33,108 bases of DNA, taken from NCBI GenBank assembly GCA_003537575.1, contig DPRS01000034.1:66115-99222 (forward strand). The letters run 5' to 3'. Source of the stretch: Oxalobacteraceae bacterium (GTDB lineage: Bacteria; Pseudomonadota; Gammaproteobacteria; Burkholderiales; Burkholderiaceae_D). The notes below the pieces were generated by a model. It did no database searches. It saw nothing but the letters and a program-made list of their open reading frames with translations, and was not told the origin of the DNA. Both the position numbers and the translations under genes were made by a program. Every line of letters begins with the position of its first letter. The stretch's first letter is position 1. Positions 7,362 to 14,998 of this stretch are shown here, in pieces.

Positions 7362-8864
7362 TCAATACAGGTAAACTGCGCCGCTGCCGGCTTCCATATT
7401 GGCGCCAACCGCCAGAGTACTGCCATCCCCTGCCAGCGCCATACTGTACCCGAACAAGTTCCTTGCATTGGTATTGGATGCCTTGACATAGGCACGCTGG
7501 CTCCAGGTGGCGCCGCTACGAGTAAAGACATACACGGCGCCACTGTCGGTGGCGGCATTGCTGGCCTGGCCGCCATTGATGCCGATGGCGCTGCTATCCT
7601 CGCCCGCCGCGCCCACGACAAGCGTGTTGCCGTCAGCAGCCAGCGCGACGCTGATCCCAAACGCATCGCCTTCATTGGTGTTGGATGCCTTGACATAGGC
7701 TTGCTGGCTCCACGTGCCGCCGCTGCGCGTGAAGACATACGCCGCGCCGCTGTCGAAAGCCGAATTGTTGTTCTGATCGCCGTTGAGGCCGACGGCATTG
7801 CTGCCTTCATTATAGGCGCCCACTGCCAGGGTATTGCCATCGCCAGCCAGTCCGACGCTGACACCGAACCAGTCGCCTGAGCCGGTATTGGATGCCTTGA
7901 CATAGGCTTGCTGGCTCCAGGCGCCGCCGCTGCGAGTGAAGACATATACCGCGCCACTGTCCGGGGCGGCGTTGTCGGCCGGATTGTTATTGATGCCGCT
8001 GGCGCTGCCGTCCTCGCTAGGGGCACCGACCGCCAGCGTGCTGCCATCGGTGCCCAGCGCGACGCTGTAACCGAACAGGTCACCCCCTTCAGCATTGGAC
8101 GCCTTGATGTAGGCTTGCTGGTTCCATGTGTTGCCGCTACGGCTGAACACATACACCGCGCCACTGTCGGTTGCCGAATTATTCCCCTGGTTGCCATTGA
8201 CTCCCGTGGCATTGCTGTCTTCTCGATGGGCGCCCACGGCCAGCGTGCTGCCGTCGGCAGCCAGCGCGACGCTATAGCCGAACTCGTCGTTCGCATTGGC
8301 GTTGGGGGCTTTCATATAGCCGGCTGCCGCCGCCAGGTTGCCGCTGACAGCGATCGGCGCGGAATCCGTGCAGCCGGCGCGATTACAAGCCTGCAGGATA
8401 TAGCTGGCATTGATGCGCCGGGGCAGAAAGACGGCATGGTCATGACTGGTCGCATCGGCGGCAATCATCGCCACCTGAACGTAGCCGGCGCCGGTATCAG
8501 TTTGTTCGAGCAAACGATACTGGGTTTCGCTGGTGACATCGGCCCACGTGAAGCGAAATACCTTGATAGTCTGCGGTGTCAGCGACAGGGTCGGCGCAGC
8601 CGGTGCTACCGGAGCAACGGTCGTTGTCGTCGAGGTAGTAGTCGTGGTGCTGGTCGCCGCGGTGCTCGTCGTGGCTGGCGCCTGAGTGGTCGTGCCGCCA
8701 GACTGCGTTGTCGTCGTGTTGGCCGATGTCGTTGCCGTCGTCGAACCATGCGTAGGACCTGCCGAAGCATCGCTTCCGCCACCGCCACCGCCGCCGCAGG
8801 CGCTGGAAGCCAGTGCCAAAGCGATAAGCGCGCCTCTGAACAGATTCCTCATTGACATTCGCAT
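7362..8864 (-). CDS. FG-GAP repeat lipoprotein
   Basis: A 500-residue exported protein. The N-terminus (RNLFRGALIALALASSAC) ends in a lipobox-like cysteine at residue 23, followed by a poly-Gly stretch, so it is probably a lipoprotein. Residues about 40-85 form a Thr/Ala-rich linker; 90-195 look like a fibronectin-like region. From about 200 there are five or more tandem repeats of the type FGYSVALAADGSTLAVGA...DSGAVYVFTRSG, the FG-GAP pattern of integrin-like propellers. The last repeat is short and ends at the C-terminus (GSGAVYLY). The start at 8864 has GGGAGG in front; the upstream in-frame ATG at 8897 does not. The likely role is cell-surface adhesion or matrix binding, from family knowledge only. 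Confidence 0.82.
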   Translation of the reverse strand: MRMSMRNLFRGALIALALASSACGGGGGGGSDASAGPTHGSTTATTSANTTTTQSGGTTTQAPATTSTAATSTTTTTSTTTTVAPVAPAAPTLSLTPQTIKVFRFTWADVTSETQYRLLEQTDTGAGYVQVAMIAADATSHDHAVFLPRRINASYILQACNRAGCTDSAPIAVSGNLAAAAGYMKAPNANANDEFGYSVALAADGSTLAVGAHREDSNATGVNGNQGNNSATDSGAVYVFSRSGNTWNQQAYIKASNAEGGDLFGYSVALGTDGSTLAVGAPSEDGSASGINNNPADNAAPDSGAVYVFTRSGGAWSQQAYVKASNTGSGDWFGVSVGLAGDGNTLAVGAYNEGSNAVGLNGDQNNNSAFDSGAAYVFTRSGGTWSQQAYVKASNTNEGDAFGISVALAADGNTLVVGAAGEDSSAIGINGGQASNAATDSGAVYVFTRSGATWSQRAYVKASNTNARNLFGYSMALAGDGSTLAVGANMEAGSGAVYLY

Positions 8865-9317
8865 CGGTTCCTCCCATTGATCGATAGAACCTGCCATTCG
8901 GGTAACGTGAAGCCCGCATGGACGGCCTCAAGTTTTCCATCCTGGATGACGATGCCTCCCTGGCATGTGTTCTAATCCAAATCAAAAAACCGATTTGTCT
9001 ATTTTTTCTCTTGGGTTTCAGCAGCCATTCGAAAAAGCGTGCCGACGAACGCAATTCATCGGGCTCTTCGCCATGATTTAAGAATCGGAAGCTGGGTGTC
9101 TTGATTGGGCTCAGCTTTGTACCATGTCATCAAGCGTGTAAGACATGGCATTTGAGCCTGCCAAAACCTTGGGAGCCGAACCACTGCTGGCTCAGCCATA
9201 TTCGACGAGAAGAAGGTTCAACGGCGACAGTTTTTATCACTGCCTGCGTTGACAGTGTCAATCCGGCCTGGCATTTACAGGCCGAGCAATATCAACAATC
9301 AAACCGGCGGCAGTCCG
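8865..9317. other. Gene-free stretch
   Basis: This lies upstream of the FG-GAP lipoprotein and downstream of the carboxymuconolactone-decarboxylase-like gene. The open frames crossing it (for example 9101-9415 on the plus strand) have no ribosome binding site and a composition unlike the neighbours. I see no repeat, RNA gene or terminator with confidence. Confidence 0.4.
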
Positions 9318-9914
9318 CTACGAAAGCGGTTCTACGTCTGCAGTGGGGCGTGATGGTGTGCGGGCAACATTCATCACCCATGAGACCATCACGAAATATC
9401 CAATCAGCGTACTGAGTTCAACTACCAGGTCTTCACCCAATGCCGACATGATGCGTTGATATGTCGCGTCCGTCACTCCATGCTGGCTCAGTAATTCGGT
9501 GCAAAAATCGCTGGCGGCCTGTTGAATCTCGTTCAGCCCTGTCGGTGCGCGCTTGTTGCGAATAGCCTCCAGCGCCGTTTCCGGCACGCCCGCAGCACGC
9601 GCCAAGGGCACATGCATGACCCACTCGAACTGGTTTCCGACGTGGCTCGCAACGAGGCAAGTCACCAGCTCGCGGACATCCCCAGGCAGACGCCCGCCAA
9701 ACCGCAAGGCTTCGCCGAGTTGCGCGACACGCTCCAGCAGCAGCGGCTGCCTTAACAAGGGGATGAATGGACCATAGATGCCTTTGCGAGGCCCGTCGAT
9801 CAAGCCTTGGGCGGCGACTCTCTGCGCATCATTCATCTCTTCCGGCGGCAGCAGGGGCAGGCGCTCTCCTCCTCGGCCTTGTTCAATAGGTGCGGCTGGT
9901 CTGGTTTGGATCAT
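9318..9914 (-). CDS. Carboxymuconolactone decarboxylase-like (AhpD-fold) protein
   Basis: The start was chosen at 9914 because GGAGAA lies just before it. The encoded 198-residue protein has a CMD/AhpD-like helical core: RELVTCLVASHVGNQFEWVMHVPLARAAGV at about 95-124, with the family's E...W..H pattern. The CxxC pair of peroxidase-type AhpD proteins is absent (a single Cys in TCLVAS), so a decarboxylase or unknown enzymatic role is more likely than AhpD peroxidase activity. The gene begins 1 bp after the stop of the MFS transporter read in the same direction, so the two form an operon. The substrate is unknown. Confidence 0.78.
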   Translation of the reverse strand: MIQTRPAAPIEQGRGGERLPLLPPEEMNDAQRVAAQGLIDGPRKGIYGPFIPLLRQPLLLERVAQLGEALRFGGRLPGDVRELVTCLVASHVGNQFEWVMHVPLARAAGVPETALEAIRNKRAPTGLNEIQQAASDFCTELLSQHGVTDATYQRIMSALGEDLVVELSTLIGYFVMVSWVMNVARTPSRPTADVEPLS

Positions 9915-9915
9915 T

Positions 9916-11118
9916 TCATTTCTCCAGGTAATGCAGGGATCGATACAGCCAGTGGGCGCTGCCCAGCAGCGCCACCACGGCAAAAGACTGGGCGAGCGTG
10001 ATGCTCGTCAAACCGAAGGGCGCGGGCGGCAAATGGCGCAGCACAAGAACAAGCAGCGGGCCGGCGATCTGCCCAAGGGCGAATGCCGCCGTCATCCGTC
10101 CCAGCAAGGGCTTCGGATTCGCTGGAGCGCAGTTGCGCGCTTGCTGCAATCCCGTCATGGTCGCAACCATGAAAGTTCCGCCGACCAGTAGCGCCGCCAT
10201 GGTCACTGCCCAGCCAGAATGGCTAAACAATGGCAAGGCGCAACCGGCTGCCATGGCTGCGTGACTCGCGGCCCAGATGCGGCGCCCGTGCCAGCGCCGC
10301 AGCGCGTATCCTGCCAGCAGAGTGGAACACGCCGCCGCCGTGCCGAATACCGGCCATACCAGGCCGAAACGGTCCGGGTCATGCATCAGTTCCTGCGCCA
10401 GCGCCGGCAGATAGGTGGCGGGCAGGATATAGCCGAAACCCAGCGTCCCATAGCACAGCACCAGTGCGGTGCTGTGCCCCGGCAAAGCTGCGGCTGCGTG
10501 AGCGGGCGCAGCAGCGTGAGCGGGCCGCGCCGGCACTGCCGAATCCGCCTTGCGCCATAACAGCCCCGCGACGGCGGCCAATCCCAACGCCAGCCAGCCC
10601 AGCTCCCGCCACAGGGCCGACGCCCCCGCCTCGGCGTGCCACCATGTCAGGCCGCCGGCAACTGCGATGCCCAGACCTACACCGGCAAATACCCAGCCTG
10701 AAGCATCGCTGCGCTGGCGTTGCGCCAGGGTCGAGACAGCCCAGCTGCTGATGGCCACCAGCGTCCAGGCGCTCGCCATCCCTGCCGCCAGCCGCAATAC
10801 CATCCACCCGGCCAGGCTCGGAACCACGGCAATACTGGTGGTCAGCACTGCCGTGAGCAGCAGGCTGCCGAGCACCTGGATGCGCGGGCTCCCCGGCAGC
10901 CAAGCGGCCGACAATGCCCCCAGCAGATAACCCAGGTAATTGGCGGCGGCCAGCCAGGCGCCGCCGCCGGCATCGATCAAGCCCTCATGCCGCATCAGGG
11001 GCAGCAAGGGCGTGAAGGCGAAACGACCGATGCCCATGGCGACCGCCAGCCCCAGTGCTCCGATGAGGCAGACCGCCCAGGTGGGCGGTATGTGATGTTG
11101 CGAATTCAATTTTTCCAT
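9916..11118 (-). CDS. YbfB/YjiJ-type MFS transporter
   Basis: A 400-residue membrane protein with about 12 hydrophobic segments. The N-terminal signature GRFAFTPLLPLM and the NYLGYLLGALSAAW block are typical of the YbfB/YjiJ branch of the major facilitator superfamily. The start at 11118 fits the family's usual length; a longer version from 11175 (MVNLNN) would almost abut the LysR start. No clear Shine-Dalgarno precedes 11118. Instead a perfect GGCGCT/AGCGCC hairpin (11119-11135) touches the start codon. The gene is divergent from a LysR regulator that presumably controls it and is followed by the CMD-like gene. The transported compound is unknown. Confidence 0.85.
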   Translation of the reverse strand: MEKLNSQHHIPPTWAVCLIGALGLAVAMGIGRFAFTPLLPLMRHEGLIDAGGGAWLAAANYLGYLLGALSAAWLPGSPRIQVLGSLLLTAVLTTSIAVVPSLAGWMVLRLAAGMASAWTLVAISSWAVSTLAQRQRSDASGWVFAGVGLGIAVAGGLTWWHAEAGASALWRELGWLALGLAAVAGLLWRKADSAVPARPAHAAAPAHAAAALPGHSTALVLCYGTLGFGYILPATYLPALAQELMHDPDRFGLVWPVFGTAAACSTLLAGYALRRWHGRRIWAASHAAMAAGCALPLFSHSGWAVTMAALLVGGTFMVATMTGLQQARNCAPANPKPLLGRMTAAFALGQIAGPLLVLVLRHLPPAPFGLTSITLAQSFAVVALLGSAHWLYRSLHYLEK

Positions 11119-11135
11119 GGCGCTATTAAAGCGCC
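11119..11135. promoter_or_regulatory. Hairpin abutting MFS start codon
   Basis: GGCGCT (11119-11124) and AGCGCC (11130-11135) are perfect inverted repeats around ATTAA in the short divergent MFS/LysR intergenic region. In the MFS mRNA the hairpin ends at the base before the ATG and occupies the place of the ribosome binding site. It could act as a translational block or as a palindromic operator. Its role is inferred from position alone. Confidence 0.45.
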
Positions 11136-11182
11136 GATCAATATTCTGTACAAATGAATTATTCAGATTTACCATTCTCCGT

Positions 11183-12082
11183 ATGAGAACTATTGATCTG
11201 GACTCCCTGGAGATTTTTCGCGCCGTTGTGCGCGAAGGCGGCGTGGTGCGCGCTGCCGAACGCTTGCATCGCGTGCAGAGCAACGTCACTACACGCATCA
11301 AGCAGCTGGAACAGCGGCTTGGCGTGACGCTGTTCCAGCGCCAGGGCCGGTCGCTGGTGTTGACCGCCGAGGGGGAAGCGCTGCTGGTGCAGGCCGAGCG
11401 CCTGCTAAGGATGGCCGACGAAGTCGAGAACTCCGTGCAGTCCGAGCAGGCGCGCGGGCTTTTGCGGCTCGGCTCGATGGAAAGCACCGCCGGCAGCCGC
11501 TTGCCCAAAGTCTTGTCGGCCTACCATTGCCAGTATCCGGACGTGCAGATCGAACTGCAGACCGGCACTACCGCCGCGCTGTTGCGCAAGGTGCGCGACT
11601 ATCGGGTCGACGCGGCATTCGTGGGCGAATCCTTCCATGCTCCCGATTTGCAGGCGCAACCGGTTTTCGAAGAAGAATTGGTTCTGGTGACTTCGAAACA
11701 GCATCCACTCGTCAAGCGCGCATCCGACCTACAAAACGGCACCATCATCGCGTTCGCCCATGGATGCTCTTACCGCAAGCGCCTGGAAGACTGGTTCGGC
11801 CTCGAACATCTGATGCCCGAGCGGGTAATGGAATTCGCCAGCTACCCGGCCATCATTGCCTGTGTCGCCGCAGGCACCGGTTGCGCCATCGTGCCGGCGT
11901 CGGTGCTGCAAGCCTTGCGCGCTTCGGAGGGCATCGCCTGCCATGTGCTGCCGGCACAGATACGCGCAAGCCGCACCTACCTGGCCTGGCATGGCACCCC
12001 ATCCGCGGCGCTGCAGCGCTTGCTCGATCTGCTGGACCAACAGCAGGAGCAGCAGCATCCCGATCATCAGGATGCCTGCTGA
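11183..12082 (+). CDS. LysR-family transcriptional regulator
   Basis: A 299-residue regulator. The N-terminal winged helix-turn-helix is clear: LDSLEIFRAVVREGGVVRAAERL, then RVQSNVTTRIKQLEQRLG and LFQRQGRSLVLTAEG. The effector-binding domain follows (LLRLGSMESTAGSRLPKVL; AAFVGE; GCAIVPASVL). The start at 11183 gives the standard LysR N-terminus (MRTIDLDSLEIF); upstream in-frame codons would extend it into the MFS promoter region. It is divergent from the MFS-CMD operon with at most 64 bp between starts, the usual arrangement for a LysR regulator acting on its neighbour. The inducer is unknown. Confidence 0.92.
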   Translation: MRTIDLDSLEIFRAVVREGGVVRAAERLHRVQSNVTTRIKQLEQRLGVTLFQRQGRSLVLTAEGEALLVQAERLLRMADEVENSVQSEQARGLLRLGSMESTAGSRLPKVLSAYHCQYPDVQIELQTGTTAALLRKVRDYRVDAAFVGESFHAPDLQAQPVFEEELVLVTSKQHPLVKRASDLQNGTIIAFAHGCSYRKRLEDWFGLEHLMPERVMEFASYPAIIACVAAGTGCAIVPASVLQALRASEGIACHVLPAQIRASRTYLAWHGTPSAALQRLLDLLDQQQEQQHPDHQDAC

Positions 12083-12127
12083 AATTTTCGCATGCTTGGC
12101 GGCACAGGGGCCGCGCAGCACAGCTAC

Positions 12128-13138
12128 TTACAGCGCAGGGGTGAGGAGATATGCCCGAGTTCGGCCTTTGAAGTTGCCATAGCCAGCAATCTGGCCACGG
12201 TTATTGATGGCGGTTGCATGCGATAGAGTCCAGCCGCTTGCATGAACGACCGGTAGCGAATTCAGGTCAATCATCATGCCGCCGCTATACAGAAAAGCAT
12301 GTTCATCCGCATCAGCTGTCAAACTGGTTCCTACCGCTTGTCCGTCGTCGTTGATGCCATAAGCGATGCTGGCACGTCCACCCAGGGTGCCGAGGTCAGT
12401 CATGTCGCGCCCCTGGGCGTCAGTGACGAATGCGTGCATGATTTCATCAGCTGTGTAAGACGCTCCCGCAACCTCCCCATTGACGTTGATCCCAAAGGCG
12501 TAACTGCGCGCACCGCCCAGTGTGCCAAGGTCAGTCATGTCGCTCCCATTGGGGCCAGTGATGAAGGCATGGTGCTTATCGCTGATGGTGCTGGACTCTC
12601 CTACCACCTGCCCGCTGGCATTGATATCGTGTGCGGAACTAAAAGCGCCGCCGAGCGTGCCGATGTCGGTCATGCCTTTTCCCCCGGGGCTGGCGACGAA
12701 AGCGCGGCGAACGCCATCGCTGGCTAAGTAATCGCCCACGATGCGCCCTGCCGCATTGATAGCGTGCGCGGAGCTATTTGCCCCGTTCAAGCAGTCGAGC
12801 GCTGCCATGCCCAAGCCTATCGAATTGGCATGGCAGATGAATGCAAGCTCATGCCCGGTCGCGGAATGGACTGTCCCCACGACCGTCCCGTCATCATTGA
12901 TACTGTTAGCGCCGCTGGAATCTTTACCCAATGCGCCGCAAAAAGTAAAGGTAATGCCATTCACATCGGCGACAAATCCAAGACAATTGCTTTCCGCAGT
13001 CAGAAACCAGCCTGTCACCTGTCCGTGAGCATTGAGGTCCTCGGCAAAACTCGCGGTTGCGCCTGGCGGAAGTAAATCGATAATGGAATAGACAGCCAAG
13101 GCGGGAGATAACGATAGCTTGCTTAATTCGGTGAGCAT
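12128..13138 (-). CDS. HAF-repeat protein
   Basis: The 336-residue protein consists almost wholly of HAF-type repeats of about 45 residues: MTDLGTLGGARSYAFGINVNGEVAGAS and variants, with the HAF motif itself (HAFVT, HAFIT, HAFLY). About six units are visible. Homologues are extracellular or surface repeat proteins of unknown function. This copy has only a short N-terminal segment (MLTELSKLSLSPALA) before the first repeat-like VYSIIDLL, where relatives carry a full signal peptide. A TAG stop lies just upstream, so no longer start exists. The N-terminus may therefore be truncated. The gene converges on the LysR gene 45 bp away. Confidence 0.82.
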   Translation of the reverse strand: MLTELSKLSLSPALAVYSIIDLLPPGATASFAEDLNAHGQVTGWFLTAESNCLGFVADVNGITFTFCGALGKDSSGANSINDDGTVVGTVHSATGHELAFICHANSIGLGMAALDCLNGANSSAHAINAAGRIVGDYLASDGVRRAFVASPGGKGMTDIGTLGGAFSSAHDINASGQVVGESSTISDKHHAFITGPNGSDMTDLGTLGGARSYAFGINVNGEVAGASYTADEIMHAFVTDAQGRDMTDLGTLGGRASIAYGINDDGQAVGTSLTADADEHAFLYSGGMMIDLNSLPVVHASGWTLSHATAINNRGQIAGYGNFKGRTRAYLLTPAL

Positions 13139-13562
13139 GATGGCGAAAAAGGGCTATAAGGTCACCCCTTGAATTTGCAATGACTTACTTTTAAATCCCA
13201 TGCACTGGGAGGCGATTTTTAAAATGCTTAACCTAATAGGTTAACGAATATTTCCATTCATCATTAATAATATTTGAAGCTCTTTGATTTTCATCAATTG
13301 AAGAAGTTTATGAAAATTGAAATATCTACAAGCGGAATACCGATCGGCGCTCTAAGAAAATGCCCGATGATGCGGCTCACATCGTTGATGCTTGAACGCG
13401 TCTTTACGGCCAATATGACGGGAGCAGGTCAGAACGACGATAATTCGCCGGTAATTAATTGATAAAAAAACTGGAGAGCCACCTTTTCTAATAAGCGAAC
13501 TGATCGTAGAGCACTCTACTAAAATCAAAAGTGGTTTCATAAATATCGCCGCAGCAAATTCC
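13139..13562. other. Intergenic region with 17-bp palindrome
   Basis: This relatively AT-rich stretch precedes the HAF-repeat gene and follows the phosphoesterase-like gene. It contains a perfect palindrome, TTAACCTA-A-TAGGTTAA (13228-13244), about 90 bp upstream of the HAF gene start. I see no convincing gene; the short open frames (such as 13274-13462 plus) lack a ribosome binding site. Confidence 0.5.
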
Positions 13563-14525
13563 TTACCGTCTGCCATTCTCCGGTTTTAAGACACCAAAAG
13601 AAAACGGTGCCTCCCGGCGCTCGGCATTCACTGTAACCAAGACCGCGGCAACGTTCCCGGCCCCCGGCACGACCAGACGCATCACCTTCGGCAGGCGATG
13701 CATGCCTGCCTCACCGAAAGGCTGGTCGAGCCGGAATTCATGGGTGTCTCCCTGGATCAGCAAGACCGGTTTCCCCCAGGCCGCCGCTTCCTGTTCGAAC
13801 GCCGCCATCCAAGACGTGAAGCCGGATTCCTCGCTGGTGTTCTTTGCAAACATCGTATCGGCTTGCATGGCCAGCACCACTGCAATATCGTTGCGTTCCT
13901 TGGCAAGCGCAAACGCCCGCGCCAGCCAGTGACGATTTGCGGCGTCGCGGGCATAGAATTCATCATCGGCTTTCATGTCGCGCCGCCAATTGTTATTGGA
14001 ACCGACCACGTGCAAGGTGGCGAAAGTGACGTGCTCATGGGCCCAGATGCGATTCTCCACATAGTGCCGAAACGCTTCCTCGTTTGATTGGACTTCCAGT
14101 TTGATTGCAGCCTTGCCCAGGCTCATCGCCGAAGGAAAGAACAGGCTGCGTATTGTCGCAAGTCGTTCAAGCGGATCCATTGCGCCATTGCTCTTGCGAT
14201 GGCAATCGGTCCATTCATTGTCTCCAGGCGTATAGATAAGTGGCTGGTCGAAGCGGCCAAACATCTCCCGCACCGTCAGGAAAGTCTCATCCGAACAAGG
14301 CGTATTGCCGGATTTGATGTCGCCGACATGCACCGTGAATGCCAGCGCTTCGCCATTCAGCCGGTCGATCAGTCGCATGAACTGGACATCCGTGCCATAC
14401 GGCATGTCGCCGATAGCGGCGAACGTAAAGCCACCGGCACAAGCGGCCGTCGTTACCAGGAAAATAAAGATTGCGAGTGTGGCATTGGCCAGAAACCTGC
14501 CAAAGTGAAGAAGGAAAACCGGCAT
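13563..14525 (-). CDS. Secreted metallophosphoesterase-like protein
   Basis: With the ATG at 14525 the protein has 320 residues. A signal peptide is apparent (ANATLAIFIFLVTTAACAG), then motifs of the calcineurin-type phosphoesterase fold: IGDMPYG (38-44), HVGDIKSG (66-73), TPGDNEWTDC (99-108) and a late GDTHEF. The GD, GDxxxxG and GDNE pattern matches metal-binding positions of the family, although the HVVGSNNNW region deviates from the usual GNH. The substrate is unknown and export to the periplasm is likely. The start codon sits at the edge of a decayed IS5-type element, with no ribosome binding site in front. An alternative GTG at 14540 lies inside the IS remnant. Native upstream control may have been lost. 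Confidence 0.78.
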   Translation of the reverse strand: MPVFLLHFGRFLANATLAIFIFLVTTAACAGGFTFAAIGDMPYGTDVQFMRLIDRLNGEALAFTVHVGDIKSGNTPCSDETFLTVREMFGRFDQPLIYTPGDNEWTDCHRKSNGAMDPLERLATIRSLFFPSAMSLGKAAIKLEVQSNEEAFRHYVENRIWAHEHVTFATLHVVGSNNNWRRDMKADDEFYARDAANRHWLARAFALAKERNDIAVVLAMQADTMFAKNTSEESGFTSWMAAFEQEAAAWGKPVLLIQGDTHEFRLDQPFGEAGMHRLPKVMRLVVPGAGNVAAVLVTVNAERREAPFSFGVLKPENGRR

Positions 14526-14535
14526 GGTATTTGAG

Positions 14536-14995
14536 CGCACAGAGACAATAACAACCCAATGGTGACCATCAAATATGTCAATACGATGACGGCCATGGGT
14601 TCAAAGTCGCGCGCCAACCGGAAAAACCGGGCAGCCCGGCCAAAGCTGCGTTCGACCACCCAGCGCCGTGGCAACAAGACAAATCCTTTTTGCGCATCGA
14701 TATGTTTAACCAGCATCATCACGATGCCCTGCTTTTCCGCTTGCTCCTACGCTTTGTCGCCGGTATAGCCCTGGTCGACAAACACCATTTCTATCGCCTC
14801 ACCGGTGACCTCCTGAACTTGTTACGCCAGTTCGCCGACCTGCTCCCGATCCTGCTCATTGGTCGGCGTGACATGCAACGCCAGCAAATGCCCCAGCGTA
14901 TCGACTGCCAAATGCACTTTCGATCTCTTGCGCTGCTTGGCGCCATCATAGCCGGCCCGTGCACCGGATTCCGGCGTCGATTGACTGAGATCGAG
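14536..14995 (-). pseudogene. IS5-family transposase remnant
   Basis: Read on the minus strand from 14995 downward, one frame gives the C-terminal half of an IS5-type DDE transposase: GYDGAKQRKRSKVHLAVDT, LGHLLALHVTPTNEQDRE, MVFVDQGYTGDKA and FVLLPRRWVVERSFGRAARF. It has in-frame stops at 14822-14824 (TAA) and 14747-14749 (TAG). The N-terminal third is absent and no terminal inverted repeats are recognisable. The remnant fills the gap exactly between the stop codon of the GGDEF-EAL gene and the start of the phosphoesterase-like gene. It is clearly non-functional. Confidence 0.85.
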
Positions 14996-14998
14996 TCA

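Noticed and set aside
7908..8855. Long plus-strand frame of 315 codons
   Set aside because: It is antisense to the FG-GAP lipoprotein; the repeats and GC-rich codons keep the opposite frame open.
9101..9415. Plus-strand 104-codon open frame
   Set aside because: It has no ribosome binding site or recognisable domain and runs into the end of the CMD-like gene on the other strand.
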